The translations under genes and the position numbers were made by a program. Below are positions 1-10,675 of a stretch of DNA of 64,000 nt, one piece after another. The notes beneath the pieces were generated by a model. It did not search any database, was not told where the DNA came from, and saw nothing but the letters and a program-made list of their open reading frames with translations. How positions within the stretch are numbered: position 1 is the first letter of the stretch; each line of letters opens with the position of its first letter. Source of the DNA: Melampsora larici-populina 98AG31 (Eukaryota > Basidiomycota > Pucciniomycetes > Pucciniales > Melampsoraceae); the NCBI RefSeq assembly GCF_000204055.1, contig NW_006768773.1, positions 775,879 through 839,878 of the forward strand, read 5' to 3'.

Positions 1-394
1 TCCCGCATATGTTTTTTTATTTACTTTTTGATTACATCTGGTTATTTGTCTCTTCTTTGATATGTCTTATTAATTTTGATACACTTGTTTGATTTCCTTG
101 ATTGACCTTACTATATTTATGAAAACTATATTTGGGTCTGCTGTGTTTTTTGGCGCTGTGAATATGCTGTGTTACTGCACGTTAACTGGAGATAGTGGGA
201 GCTACACATAATGCTGTAGCTCCTGTTGCGCTGCTGCTGCTCTGTGGATGGGAGCTGAGCTACCGCAAAGTGCAAATTCCTGTGGTGGTGGCCCGCTTTA
301 CGTTTCTTTTTTGATGGTCCTCTGTTGATTGTGACAGAGAAACGTTAGATAAAATACACTTGTCAAGCACTGTTGGGTAACTGGCTCAGAGTTG
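1..394 (+). repeat. Relic 3' end of a hAT element
   Basis: From about base 130 the sequence follows, with many changes, the order of motifs found at the 3' end of the complete hAT element near 61.35-61.59 kb: a run rich in GCTGCG, then GTTAAC, then TAGCTCCTG, then GAGCTGAGCT, and finally TGGCTCAGAGTTG at about 382-394. The reverse complement of that last motif matches the hAT terminal repeat CAACCCTGRGCCAG. No coding part is seen and the left side runs off the window, so this is a terminal fragment. Confidence is moderate because identity is only partial. Confidence 0.5.
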
Positions 395-772
395 ATTTGA
401 GTTTCTTGATTTTGATTGGCTCACGATCAAGGGTCTGATTCTCTTGATAGATTCTTGATTTTCTTGATGATGATGATGGTGATGATGGCATATTTGAGAA
501 TGTAAGATAAGAAGGCTAAGAGTCTTGATGAGAAAGTAAGAAAAGAAAGGGTTTATATGGTGGGCATGAGTTCTAACTAAATCTTTGGCTTTGTGGTTGT
601 TTGTGTGATGTTGAAAGCTTGTGCGGTGGGGGGATAAAAAAAGGAGGTGGGGTGTGGTGGAAGGAGGAAAAATTAGTCCGCCCACGTGGCATAGAGTCTG
701 AGCCAAAATTGGACCAAAATCAAAGTCCAATGGCCCGGTATGAGAAAAATAGAGCACATACCCGGCCATTGC
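395..772. other. No gene recognised
   Basis: Short open frames on both strands overlap here (one reads a histidine run from a GATGATG microsatellite near 466-490), but none resembles a known protein or has a credible splice structure. It is probably spacer between transposon remnants. Confidence 0.4.
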
Positions 773-1003
773 TATCAACCCTGCTAATCCCGCTAAGTTG
801 TATCCAGACAGCTAAAGGGCCCCAGCTTAGCAGTAGATAGTGCACTAAGCTAACTAGCTTAGCACAGACTTGCTAAGGGAGATCCTAAAATCCTTTACCT
901 TAGCTAGGATGCACTAAGGATTTAGCACTAGCTTAGCGCCCAAAAATTGCTAAGCTAATGCACCCCTAAGCACTAACTTAGCTTAGCTGAGCCACTGTTG
1001 ATC
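773..1003. repeat. CTAAGC/GCTTAG-rich repeat, MITE-like
   Basis: About 230 bases are crowded with CTAAGC and its complement GCTTAG in both orientations. The left edge reads CAACCCTGCTAATCCC and the right edge, reverse complemented, reads CAACAGTGGCTCAGCTAAG. Both resemble the hAT terminal motif CAACCCTGRGCCAG. No convincing 8-bp target duplication was found, so the hAT assignment is tentative. Confidence 0.4.
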
Positions 1004-1013
1004 CAACAAATCA

Positions 1014-1301
1014 ATGGATTCAGCTTCATTGGCACCACTCATGATCGACAATGTCTGGAAGTTACATGGTACTCCAAAGAGCATTGGTTTGGATAGGGGG
1101 TCAATTTTTGTAAGTCAAATCACCCGTGAATCCAATGCCCAACTAGGCATTGCAACAAAATCTCTGACGGTGGGCAATCCAAAGTTCCAAAAAGGAGTGG
1201 TGAAGGGTATATCCAACACTTTGCAAACTACACGCAAGACAATTGGTGCCAACATTGTATCTGGTATTGTTGTGCCTTCTCATTGTGTGCTCCTCCTTTG
1301 A
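1014..1301 (+). pseudogene. Ty3/gypsy integrase fragment
   Basis: The 95-codon frame contains VWKLHGTPKSIGLDRGSIFV followed by SQITRE and an LGI stretch. This is the integrase core segment of Ty3/gypsy retroelements around the second catalytic Asp (family form: HG.P..I.SDRG..F.S.F). The Asp is kept (LDRGS). Nothing before or after continues the polyprotein, no reverse transcriptase is nearby, and the C-terminal half drifts into unrelated residues. It is a small scrap of an old element, not a gene. Confidence 0.6.
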
Positions 1302-1692
1302 CATCAGCATCAAGACCGGTAGTCACAAATTGAGATCAAGTTTGACAAGGGGTCCCCATAAACACAGTGGGAGACCCTCAGGGCTCCAAGAGTAAGGGGG
1401 TCACAAGTGACAGGACAGTCTAAGCCTTTCAGGGAGTATACCGGTAGGCATGCAGCTAGGCCTCAGGGGGCATTCTGAACTTCAGTTTGGAGTGCAGATT
1501 GTCACTAAGTGTGTTTTGTTGGTTACGCCCTCTGGCTGAAGTGGCACTCCCAGAAACAAGTGTGACATCTGAAAAGCATCCATACAATGATGAAATCTTT
1601 CATCTTCCATAGCTATATGAACGACTTCTTTCAGCATCAATTGGTATTCTGGTTCTGAGTATACAATCACACAACAGATCACAAAAAACAAG
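1302..1692. other. Spacer with no recognised gene
   Basis: This is the region between the gypsy scrap and tRNA-Pro. A minus-strand frame crosses the tRNA and is rejected. Nothing else is supported. Confidence 0.4.
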
Positions 1693-1785
1693 GGTCTGGC
1701 CGGGAATTGAACCCGGGACCTCACCCAATTGAATCCCTTTGCTAGGGAACCCTAAGGGTGAATCATACTACTAGACCACCAAACC
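1693..1785 (-). tRNA. tRNA-Pro(AGG) with intron
   Basis: On the minus strand the acceptor stem GGTTTGG pairs with CCAGACC. The T arm has the usual GGTTCAATTCC core, and the anticodon stem CACCC/GGGTG encloses TT-AGG-G. An intron of about 20 nt begins one base 3' of the anticodon, the normal position for nuclear tRNA introns. The D arm reads TGGTCTAGTAGTATGATT, as in eukaryotic tRNA-Pro. Anticodon AGG decodes CCN proline codons after A34 modification. Confidence 0.9.
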
Positions 1786-2090
1786 GTTGACATGAAACCC
1801 ACTTTTGGAATTCCGACACCGCATTACGGAAGTGGACCCCATTTATAAGATGACATCAAACACACACAGTCTCGTTTAGAGGACAACCGAGACACTGAAA
1901 ATATCTCAAAAGCATCTTAGAGTTAAAGTCTAGATTTCAAATGATTATGCAATCTTACAATGACTTTACTACACTAGAATCACAATTGATTAAATGTTAA
2001 AATAAAATAATAGATAATGCTTCATAAAAACACAACTTGCGAACAAAAAAATACAAGCTCATGACCAAACGAAAATCAGGCATATCGATC

Positions 2091-3565
2091 TTAACATCGT
2101 TCAATGATCACCGCAATACCTTGTCCACCTCCAATACAAGCTGCTCCAAGTCCATATCGTTTGTTCAATCTTTGTAAATTGTGACTTAGGTTGTTCAAGA
2201 TCCTAGCACCTGAAGCAGCCAGTGGATGTCCAAGAGCTGATGATCCGAGTGGTAGGAATTGTCAGGAATGAGCGCGCATGGAGGGAACAAAAGTCAGCTG
2301 TCTATTCATTTGTTTGAGATAACAGAAAAAAAGGCAACAAACCAATAGCACCACCAAACATGTTACTTCGATCATTCGGTAAATCCAGTTCTTTGGCAAC
2401 GGCAAGCCACTGGGCAGCAAAAGCTTCATTGACATCAAACATATCAATTTGACCAATACCAAGTCCAGCCTTCTTCAATGCACCTTTAACAGCATCTACA
2501 GGCCCGATGCCCATCAGACTAGGTTCGACCCCAACAATATGATAAGATACGATACGCGCAAGTGGAGTAAGAGAATGCTGATTTATAAAGTCTTCTGAAG
2601 CCACCAAATTTGCAGAAGCTCCATCACAAATCCCACTAGCATTAGCAGCTGTGACTACCCCATCGGGTTTAAAAACGGGCGAGAGTCGTGATAAAGATTC
2701 GATGGTGGGTGTTCTAGGATGTTCATCAGTATCAAAGATGATTTTACCTTTACGAGAGGTCAATTCAATCGGAGTGATTTCTTTATCAAACGCTCCAGAT
2801 GATTTTCCAGCTGCCCATCTTTCTTGACTTTGAATAGCATAATTATCACAATCCTATCAAGTGGGGGGGATTCACTGGGCATCAGTTTTGAAACAAAAGA
2901 GTTATATAGTACAATAGATGTAGAAAAAGTGTATCAAGACAAACTTGTCGTGTGATACCGTATTTTTCGGCCAAGTTTTCAGCTGTGATGCCCATTGGTG
3001 TTGGTTTAGGAAATCGATCGATCAGAGAATGAGACAAGCTATCTTGTAGACTAAGATCAATTCCATATTTATTTCCAAATCGACTCGATCCAGAAAGAGT
3101 GTAAGGAGATAATGACATATTATCGGTCCCACCAGTAAGAACGAGAGAGGATTCACCCAAAGCAATCTCTTGAGTAGCTCTAACTAAGCTTTCAAAACCA
3201 CTACCACATAATCGATTGACCGTAAGAGCAGGTATGGTAACCGGAAGATTGGCATGATGAGAAACATGTCGAGCGAGATAAGGACCCGATGGATCTGAGT
3301 AAAGTACGTTTCCAAAGATGACCGAGTCAGGTGAGATGCCTTTAGGTAAGTTGGCAGATTCTAAGACAGCTTTTGCAGATATTCCACCGAGTTGAGCAGC
3401 GTTGTGAGATTTGAGTGAACCACCAAAAGCGCCAAACTGTTAAGATATATTTAAGAAGATCAATTTCGCTGATGAAGTTTGAATGATTAAGTAGGTTGAC
3501 TCAACTGGAGTTCGCTTTGATGATAAGATGAATGCAGTCTTTTGAAGTTGAATGGATGAAGTCAT
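2091..3565 (-). CDS. 3-ketoacyl-CoA thiolase (ACAA2-like), frameshifted as read
   Basis: Four exons on the minus strand: 3565-3506, 3437-2945, 2853-2343 and 2236-2091, with GT-AG introns of 68, 91 and 106 nt. The product would be about 402 aa, the usual length for mitochondrial 3-ketoacyl-CoA thiolase, which removes acetyl-CoA in the last step of fatty-acid beta-oxidation. The thiolase signatures are all present: nucleophile Cys in [17 protein letters not shown], the active-site His in LGHPLAASG, and the second Cys in CIGGGQG near the C terminus. The match is closest to the ACAA2 type (EHPRT, ARHV and SLMGIGPV segments). One extra G lies in the run at about 3420-3422, just after the FGAFGG motif. 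It puts the start of exon 2 out of frame with the rest. This may be an assembly error or a real inactivating frameshift. The tRNA genes on both sides suggest ordinary host chromatin. Confidence 0.85.
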
Positions 3566-3861
3566 TTTATGTAGATTGTTTGTATAAGATATGGTGGATG
3601 ATGTCTGTTTGATCGTTGGGTTCTCGTCATTTCGATCAACCATCAAATTCAATTTCAGTCTACAAGTTCAACAGCCATTCCAGGAATTACACAACCAATC
3701 CATACTCTCATCCTCATCCTCAGTCCTCTCATCAGAATTCCTATCATTCACTTCTTATCCATCCACTTTCTGCACATCCGTCAATGATTCGTTCTGGTAG
3801 CAAAAACTGATCCAGAAGCAATACAGCTAACAGGTGTTCGTAGGCACGAAAAGAAAAGTTC

Positions 3862-3941
3862 GACCACCCCAGGACTCGAACCTGGAATCTCTTGCTATTC
3901 CGCATCGTAGGCAAGCGCCTTAACCATTGGGCCAGGCAGCC
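3862..3941 (-). tRNA. tRNA-Arg(ACG) with short intron
   Basis: The minus strand shows a T arm CCAGG-TTCGAGT-CCTGG, an anticodon stem CTTGC/GCAAG with loop CT-ACG-A, and an 8-nt intron directly after base 37. The D arm TGGCCCAATGGTTAAGGC is typical of tRNA-Arg. The 3' acceptor strand GGTGGTC pairs with the adjacent GGCTGCC only through three G-U pairs. A second 7-mer, GACCATC, three bases further upstream (3945-3951) pairs better. The gene may therefore have a weakened acceptor stem or a small insertion; function is uncertain. Confidence 0.75.
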
Positions 3942-4164
3942 GATGATGGTCTCTGGACGTCTGAGCATCTGACGTGCCGGAGGGATGCTGGGTGCATGGG
4001 TCGGCGATCGAGGATGACGTCATCGATCGACTTTTTTCAGGGTTCAGCATCGTGATAACCGTGAAGGTCAACTCATGATAACAATGAAGAGTCTCGCCCA
4101 CGAAAATCCACGATAACCCACTACCACCGACTTTATACTAGACTCAAATTAAATCTCTTCCGCG

Positions 4165-5929
4165 ATGGTCTTTGGTTTTTTTGAATCACCTAGTTGGACT
4201 CCCGAACAGATCCCTGACCTTACTGGTAAGCAAACAAGCTATCCTGATCTCCTCGATCACTAAACTGACTCGTTTCTCTCTTTGCCATCAAAAGGTCGAG
4301 TGGCTATCGTCACCGGTCGGTTCTTCAATAAACTCCTACTCAGTTGATTGAAGTCTAACACTCTGACTTTCTGTCACAGGTGCCAACACTGGAATCGGAT
4401 ATCACACCTGCCTTCAATTATCTCGTCATGGAGCAAAAGTCTAGTGTGTTTCATCTCAATCTCGATCCAAAGTAAGACTATCAAAGTCACTCATCGCGCC
4501 TCGTCGATAGTATGGCTTGCCGTAGTGAGCCACGCACTCAAGAGGCCATTTCTAGAATCAAGGAAGAAGTTCCAAACGCAGAACTTGACTTCCTTCAATT
4601 TGACCTCACTCGACTTGCATCTGCGATTACGGCTGCGGAGACTTTTGCTCAAAAGGAAGGCCGACTCGACATTCTCGTCAACAACGCAGGAATTGTGGGT
4701 GGTCTGGATTCATTCCATCATCTACTCTAGATAGTTTCAAACCTCACTATCAAAAATACATAGCTGACTCGGTCGTGGAAATCTAGGCTATGGCCCCCTA
4801 TGAATTGAGTCCAGATGGGATTGAAGTACAAGCTTGTAATGGAACAGGTCACTTTGCTTTAACCACCAACTTACTCCCTCTTTTACGTAAGACTTCTGAA
4901 TTGGAAGGATCAGATGTTAGAATTGTGACGGTCGCAAGTGAGGCACATAAATTCACTACGTCTCCAGACTTTTCAACTCTTGATGGTTTGAACAAACCCT
5001 GTTTAAATTCCGCGGTCAGGTATGGAAATAGTAAACTTTCGGTAGATGTGTTTTCTTCTACATCCATTTTATCATGAACAGTCAGTAGATAACTCAACAC
5101 GATACTCATCCTGGGATCAATTTATGGAACCTCATCCACTGTAGAATATGGTCTTTACGCAAGAGCTCCAAAAGCGCTTGGACGACACTGGGATCATCTG
5201 TATCTCGGTGGTGAGCTGTCTTGGCTTTTGTGTTTGCATCTTTCAAGAGGGTCCTCAAGCTGACAAACCGAAGGTTTACTGGTTGGTTCTTGAAACCTTT
5301 AGCATCCAGGTGGTGTGGCGACCGAAATACCTCGAAGTATGTCTACCATCAAACTCAACTTTTTCCCACCACATCGATTCCGGCAAGTTGACCTTTTGGC
5401 GTCTTTTGGTTCCAGGTGGCCTGAAAGCTTATCCGTTCTTAGCTCCGTTCTTGGTTTGTCCGATTTCTTTGGGGTATTTGTATAGCAATAAAAATCTGAA
5501 TCTTGTGCAATCTAGAAGCTGACATCCCACCCCTTGAATTGAACTAAACCGTACCTAATCATTATCCATCAATAGTTTATTCAAAACTATGTACTTATGC
5601 ATGCTAAAGACGGCGCGATCACTTCACTATACGCGGCTACCTCTCCCGAAGTGAGGTCAAAGCAAATGAAGTTCAGTCTGTTTGAAACTATCTCAAATCA
5701 CGTGAACCTCTCTTGAATCCAAACCACGTGAAATTCATCATTCGCGTTTTCCTCATGATCGATTAACAGAGCGGAATACCTGATTCCTTTTGGGAAAATT
5801 GGAACAAAGAACAAGCTCGCTGAGGATAAGGAAGGAAAGTTAGGCCGAGAGTTTTGGAGCCTGTGCGAGAAATTGATGGCTGAAGCTGGTGCCCGGGGAG
5901 ATGGAACTCCAAATGGTACCACCACGTGA
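4165..5929 (+). CDS. Short-chain dehydrogenase/reductase (retinol dehydrogenase-like)
   Basis: This gene has many introns. The exons that can be read are 4165-4225, 4295-4315, 4380-4443, 4511-4694, 4787-5041, 5145-5210, 5303-5336 and one from 5416. At least two further C-terminal exons lie near 5575-5670 and 5770-5929. The protein shows the order expected for classical SDR enzymes: the cofactor motif TGANTGIG, NNAGI, a catalytic Ser in VASEAHKF, the YGNSK catalytic Tyr/Lys pair, and HPGGV. The late segments DGAITSLYAATSPEV and EYLIPFGK are also usual for the fungal retinol-dehydrogenase-like branch. These enzymes reduce or oxidise carbonyls and alcohols with NAD(P)H; the substrate cannot be told. 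The usual NHTGHF motif reads NGTGHF here. Exon joins between 5450 and 5770 are not resolved, so the exact C-terminal half is uncertain. Confidence 0.75.
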
Positions 5930-7193
5930 ATTTGGATAGTCATTTTCTTACTTGTAAGTCCTGCCATTCAAACCCCAAGTTCCCTTTGCTCCATTCCCGA
6001 GGTTTACTTCTTGGAAAGACTTGCTAACCTAATGCCACTTTCAGTCTCCCTAGGCCACTTGCAACATTCATGCATCATTTTCAGCTTCTGGTAGCGATTT
6101 TTCTTATACATCTTTCTCTCTTTGTTGATCCCGTTGTACATCAGTGAACACTAGTGATGGATTGCATTTTTCAATAATTGGATCTTGTTGTATGTTGGAA
6201 ATGACTGCATTCACATTTGTACCATGACAACAATGCAAGTTTTTGAATATCTTTTGCCCTTTCAAACCCCATATCGTACTGGCGGATCTGTGACTTGAGA
6301 AAATATGCAATTCAGCTGTAAGATACAAACGCAAATCGAGAAAAGTTGAAGCGATCATAACACATATAGCAATGTCATTGTCATTTCTCTTTTATCTAAT
6401 CCATATGTTCAAACTAGGCTGTCTGCTAATTCTCTCGTGTCGTTTGACTGCAAAGCGATTACATCATTCCTCTCGAAAACTGTTGGAAGAGAAAAGCTCA
6501 TCAGCAACTTACAGGATCGGACCCCACGGGAACATGTGTTCTTCATCATCAACCGAACTGATGTCTTGCACAAAGTTTGTTCAAACTTCGTCAGGTTGCC
6601 GAACCGATCGTATGCAGTCAACGCTGAATTGGAAGTCCATTGCCCCGGAGCAGCGCAATCCTTACCAAACCGAACCTGATCTAATTCTAGTACCAAACAA
6701 GTTTTGCTCAGGTCTGCAGAATCATTTACAGACTGGTGAAATTTAAAACATGTAGAATTGTTCGATTAAGACTTTCCGTGAATTTCTTTTCTATATACTC
6801 TCGTAGAATGATCCTCTGATCCTCTATGCCTTTTTATCAATTTTTTCTCAAGTTACTCTCTCTCTCTCTCATTTTGTGTGTAACAATGCTTTGAAATCAT
6901 ATGAAGATCAACTGAAATACCTTTGTAGGCAAAGTAAGTGCAAAAAGACTGCTGGTCATTTTTGCTGACGGCTTGTTTTTACTCGCGTGTCCCTGCAGGG
7001 CATGTTGTTCAGCGTATCATCCCGGTACGTTGTATATTACGAAATATTGATAAGTCAAAACTTACCTTGTGGCAAATAAACATCAGGTACCTAATCTTAA
7101 TATTGATGGAGTCCTTTTAATTGTGGGGCTCTCTTCAATGAGAACAATTCATATAAAACTTGCCAAAAAAAAGGTGTCCACTTGTCAGCTATA
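5930..7193. other. Intergenic, no confident gene
   Basis: Three overlapping frames at 6372-6746 on both strands lack a recognisable domain and give no consistent coding signal. A short CT run lies near 6851-6872. Nothing else is supported. Confidence 0.4.
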
Positions 7194-7196
7194 TAA

Positions 7197-7315
7197 GGGC
7201 CCGTTCGGATCGTTTTCAGTTTTTATCTGACCTGAAAACCGAATTTCGATTTGCCCCTATCTCAAGGGGCACATCGAGATTGTCGTAATTCGAAAACTGA
7301 GATTACCGAACAGCC
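7197..7315. repeat. Foldback at the left end of the Harbinger element
   Basis: The first 120 bases fold on themselves. The outer GTTCGG...GTTTTCAG pairs with CGAAAACTGAGATTACCGAAC near 7284-7308, and the centre pairs TTGCCCC with GGGGCAC around 7251-7270. Such a hairpin could be a binding platform for the transposase or a short insertion copied from a related MITE. Confidence 0.45.
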
Positions 7316-7317
7316 AA

Positions 7318-7420
7318 CCAAAAGAGGTCAACAGACGTCTGTTGACTATGGAGGACGAGAGTCGCGAGCGAGGACCACCTCGAATTATGCACTATGCATT
7401 GTGTGCTATGCACTGTGTAA
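7318..7420. repeat. Left arm of a nested inverted repeat (partner 8262-8357)
   Basis: The stretch from GAGGTCAAC through TATGGAGGACGAGAGT, TCGAATTATGCAC and TATGCACTGTG is repeated in inverted form at about 8262-8357, with only a few changes over about 90 bp. The left arm carries an extra 14 bases that create the perfect palindrome GTCAACAGACGTCTGTTGAC. The arms enclose about 0.84 kb with no gene, which looks like a non-autonomous element nested in the Harbinger transposon. Confidence 0.6.
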
Positions 7421-8576
7421 CAGATGACTACATATGCACTGTGCTCTCAGAGTCCAGACGCATCTGGAACCAGCAACTACGGATCTTTGATGAAGCATCA
7501 ACCGACGAACCTCCTAGAAATTTCTCTGAATAATTTCTTTAGTCATGCCTTTCTCTTTGAAGTCATCACTTGAAAGACAAGCCTTCAGGGTTGGGCCACC
7601 ATCCAAAGTCATATTAATATAAGGTCGGTCGACTGCTTAACAACCAGGATCACGAACTTGGTTTTTAGATGAAGGATTGATCGTACGAGTAACCAGTCAC
7701 ACCTTTCCGGTTAACTTAACAAAGGGGACGCCGCGAGAGGGACTTCGTTAAGTTAACCTTTCCGGTCATTCAACCGCTCACTTACAGCGTCTGTAGCCAA
7801 GCTGGCTTATCACTCAAGGGCCACCAAACCACCGTCTTGATATGTCTATGAAGTCATCATCAATGGGTCAGCTGATCGATCATTATATATCTTGTAATAT
7901 ATCACAGTAAAGGTGAAGTGGTCTTTTGTCAATTTCTCCGATCATCAAACATATTTTGTGTCATACCATACATATCAAGACTTCAAGTTACACATGGTTG
8001 TTCTATGGCGATCTGGTCTGCCTGTCTTTTATTGGTTCGCAATGACCGATAAGACAAAACTTGAAAGTAGCCATCCCAATTTACACGAAGAGATATGTTT
8101 TTGAGTACAACCCATGGTGGCCAAAGAACAAATTAAGTGGAACAATTGAGCTACATATCATGAAGTTAAGGAGAGTCAAAGAGGGAGTTCAAAAAGGAAA
8201 GGTATGGGTGGATAGACCTGTACAGAGCAGATCTGTACAGTTTGTCTGCCCCCCAGCATCACGAGCAAGGTGCACAGTGCATAGCACACAATGCATAGTG
8301 CATAATTCGAGATGGTCCTCGCTCGCAACTCTCGTCCTCCATAGTTGACCTCGTCATGATCAGTTCGCTGTTCGGTGACGACCAGGTGTGATTGTATCTT
8401 GTGTTTTCATTCGACTCTCCCTTTTGAAACGGTCATCCAGACCTTTGTTTTCTTCGTTCATCGTCTTCGATCATCAACTTCAATCTTCTTTCATCATCAT
8501 TGTTCATCATCATCGTTCTCATACTTTTCCCTACAAAACCAAACCACCTGTACAGAATAAAACCGACTACCTTGTA

Positions 8577-10111
8577 ATGTCATCACACAACACCCGCTCC
8601 AACGAAATACAGCGTCGTTCTCGCCCATTTTCGAGATCACTCGACACTCATGATCACAATCAAAATGAGAGATTATTAAAATTAAAATTTATCAAACAAG
8701 TTCTTTCTATTCAAAAGCAACATTTTGCCATGTTCACCTGTTTGAGCATTGGTACTCAAATCTGTATCAGACAACTTCTTCCACAGCTCTACAAAACACC
8801 ACGCCTCACCTCTATTCTCAGTGGTCAAGCTTGGATTGATGAACTCATCAATAATCCAAACAATTCAGTTTTTCATGAGAATCTCAGCATGCGCAAACAT
8901 GTCTTCTTCGAACTACGCTCTGTGCTTGAAGAAGCTGGAATTCTGTATGACTCACGTTTTATAACTGCAACTGAGAAATTAGCTCTTCTACTCTATACTA
9001 TTTCAACTGGTCTCTCAAATCGCAAACTTCAGAACCGCTTTCAATGATCTGCTGATAGTGTTTCTAAGTTTGTTTTTCTTTCCAATTTTTTTTATTAATT
9101 TCTTCTAATATGTTTCCTTTTGACTAGAATAATTAATCAACTGGTTAAAGGGATTTCCGGGAATGGAGAGTAACTTGAAAAATATATTTCTCTTCCTGAT
9201 GCTCAAACACCACTCCCTGAAGACTTCTCGACAAATCCCAAATTCATGCCTTATTTCAAAGACTGCATTGGTGCAATTGATGGTACACACATTCCAGTCA
9301 CTCCACCAGCTTCTGAATATATTCCTTTCTCTAATCGTAAAGGCTATACATCTCAAAACGTCCTTGCTGCATGTAACTTCAACATGGAGTTTATTTATTT
9401 ATTGGTTGGAGCTGAAGGTAGTATGGCTGATGGGGCTCTTTGGACTATGGCTCGAGATCGTGACCTTGCAATTCCAGCAGGAAAGTACTATCTTGGTGAC
9501 GCAGGTTTTGCTCTCACCGAAACTTGTCTTGTTCCATTTCGAAAAGTCCGTTATCATTTACAAGAGTGGGAAAAAAGAGCCTTCAGGTCAGCATTCTTTT
9601 TTTATCATCCTTTTCTCTTTTTTATTCTTTCCCACCTTTTCCATCCTTCCATCTTAGACCTCAAAATGCAGAAGAACTTTTCAATCTTCGGCACGCTAGT
9701 GCCCGTAACGTCATTGAGCGCATTTTTGGAGTCTGCAAGAAGCGCTTCAAGATAATGGCACACGGATGCCAATATACTATTGAGATTCAAATATCTATGG
9801 TCACAGTTATGTGTTTTATTCACAACTTCATCTGCGCAAAAGATCCAAATGGTTTAGATGAAGAATTCCCGCAATTTAGAGATGATTTCATTCCAGATCC
9901 TCAAGATTCAACTGAACCTGTCACTCAAGATCAAGATGATAACTTAGAACATTATGGTAGTACAGCTGAACGTAATAACAATGCTAAAAGACTTCAAGAT
10001 TCAATTGCAGCTGCTATGTGGGCAGATTATCAGAAAGAGACAGAAAGAAGAAAAAAAGTAAATAGAACTAAACAAAGACATGGACTACCTCCCATGTATC
10101 CAGGTATCTAG
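8577..10111 (+). pseudogene. PIF-Harbinger transposase (DDE_Tnp_4), nonsense-broken
   Basis: The frame starts at ATG 8577 and uses introns at about 9071-9127 and 9587-9657. The protein shows CIGAIDGTHIPV (first Asp), RKGYTSQNVLAAC, the second Asp in YYLGDAGF, RYHLQEW, and the Glu in RNVIERIFGVCKKRFKI followed by HNFI. This is the DDE nuclease order of Harbinger transposases, which cut and paste the element. A stop codon TGA at 9045-9047 falls where family members have a basic residue after RFQ, and TAA at 9171-9173 interrupts the next exon before LEKYI. Both fit C-to-T changes. With two nonsense codons the gene should not make active enzyme. It lies divergent to the Myb-like partner gene. Confidence 0.8.
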
Positions 10112-10675
10112 ATTTGTACATCAATTATATATAGTACATACTTATTTACATCATTAATCTTTATTGTCTTTATCTTACATGTATCAGTCAAAGGTTTGAC
10201 CCAGTTATTAGCCTTTATTTCAATATTAATTGTTCTCATCTTTCAGTTTGACTGATGTCATCATCAAAGTCCTTATCTCACCATGTCCTCAATTTAATCT
10301 GATAGTAAAGAAAATTTGTATTTGTTACAATGTTTGCTGAGCATCATACCACAAGTAGATAGCAACATATATATATAGCCATTTAAATGGAAGAAACCAG
10401 GTAATATAATATAATGATATAATATAATATCAAGTAGATAAGAACATAGTTATTGTAATAAAAGCACCCGACAATAAGATATCAATCTAATTTAATCTCG
10501 TGTTTGTTTTTGTAAAGACACACAAATGAGGCTAGATATATATATTTGAATGGAGAAGATAACAAGAAAGAAAAACAAACATGAGACAAAAAAGGAACAA
10601 AGGAAGGATAAATAAAGTAAATCAAACACATCAGTCAGTGGAATTAAAGAAATATAAAATCAAAAAGTTAATCAC
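10112..10675. other. AT-rich spacer between the two Harbinger genes
   Basis: The two genes of the element converge across this 564-bp AT-rich stretch, which is full of ATAT runs (10360-10440). No further gene is seen; it should hold the 3' ends of both transcripts. Confidence 0.5.

Noticed and set aside
386..778. 130-codon minus-strand frame with a His run
   Set aside because: The His run comes from a GATGATG microsatellite; the rest has no domain and overlaps a competing frame.
1482..1724. 80-codon minus-strand frame
   Set aside because: It runs through the tRNA-Pro gene.
6372..6746. Three overlapping frames of 80-124 codons
   Set aside because: They compete on both strands, have no recognisable domain and no splice context.
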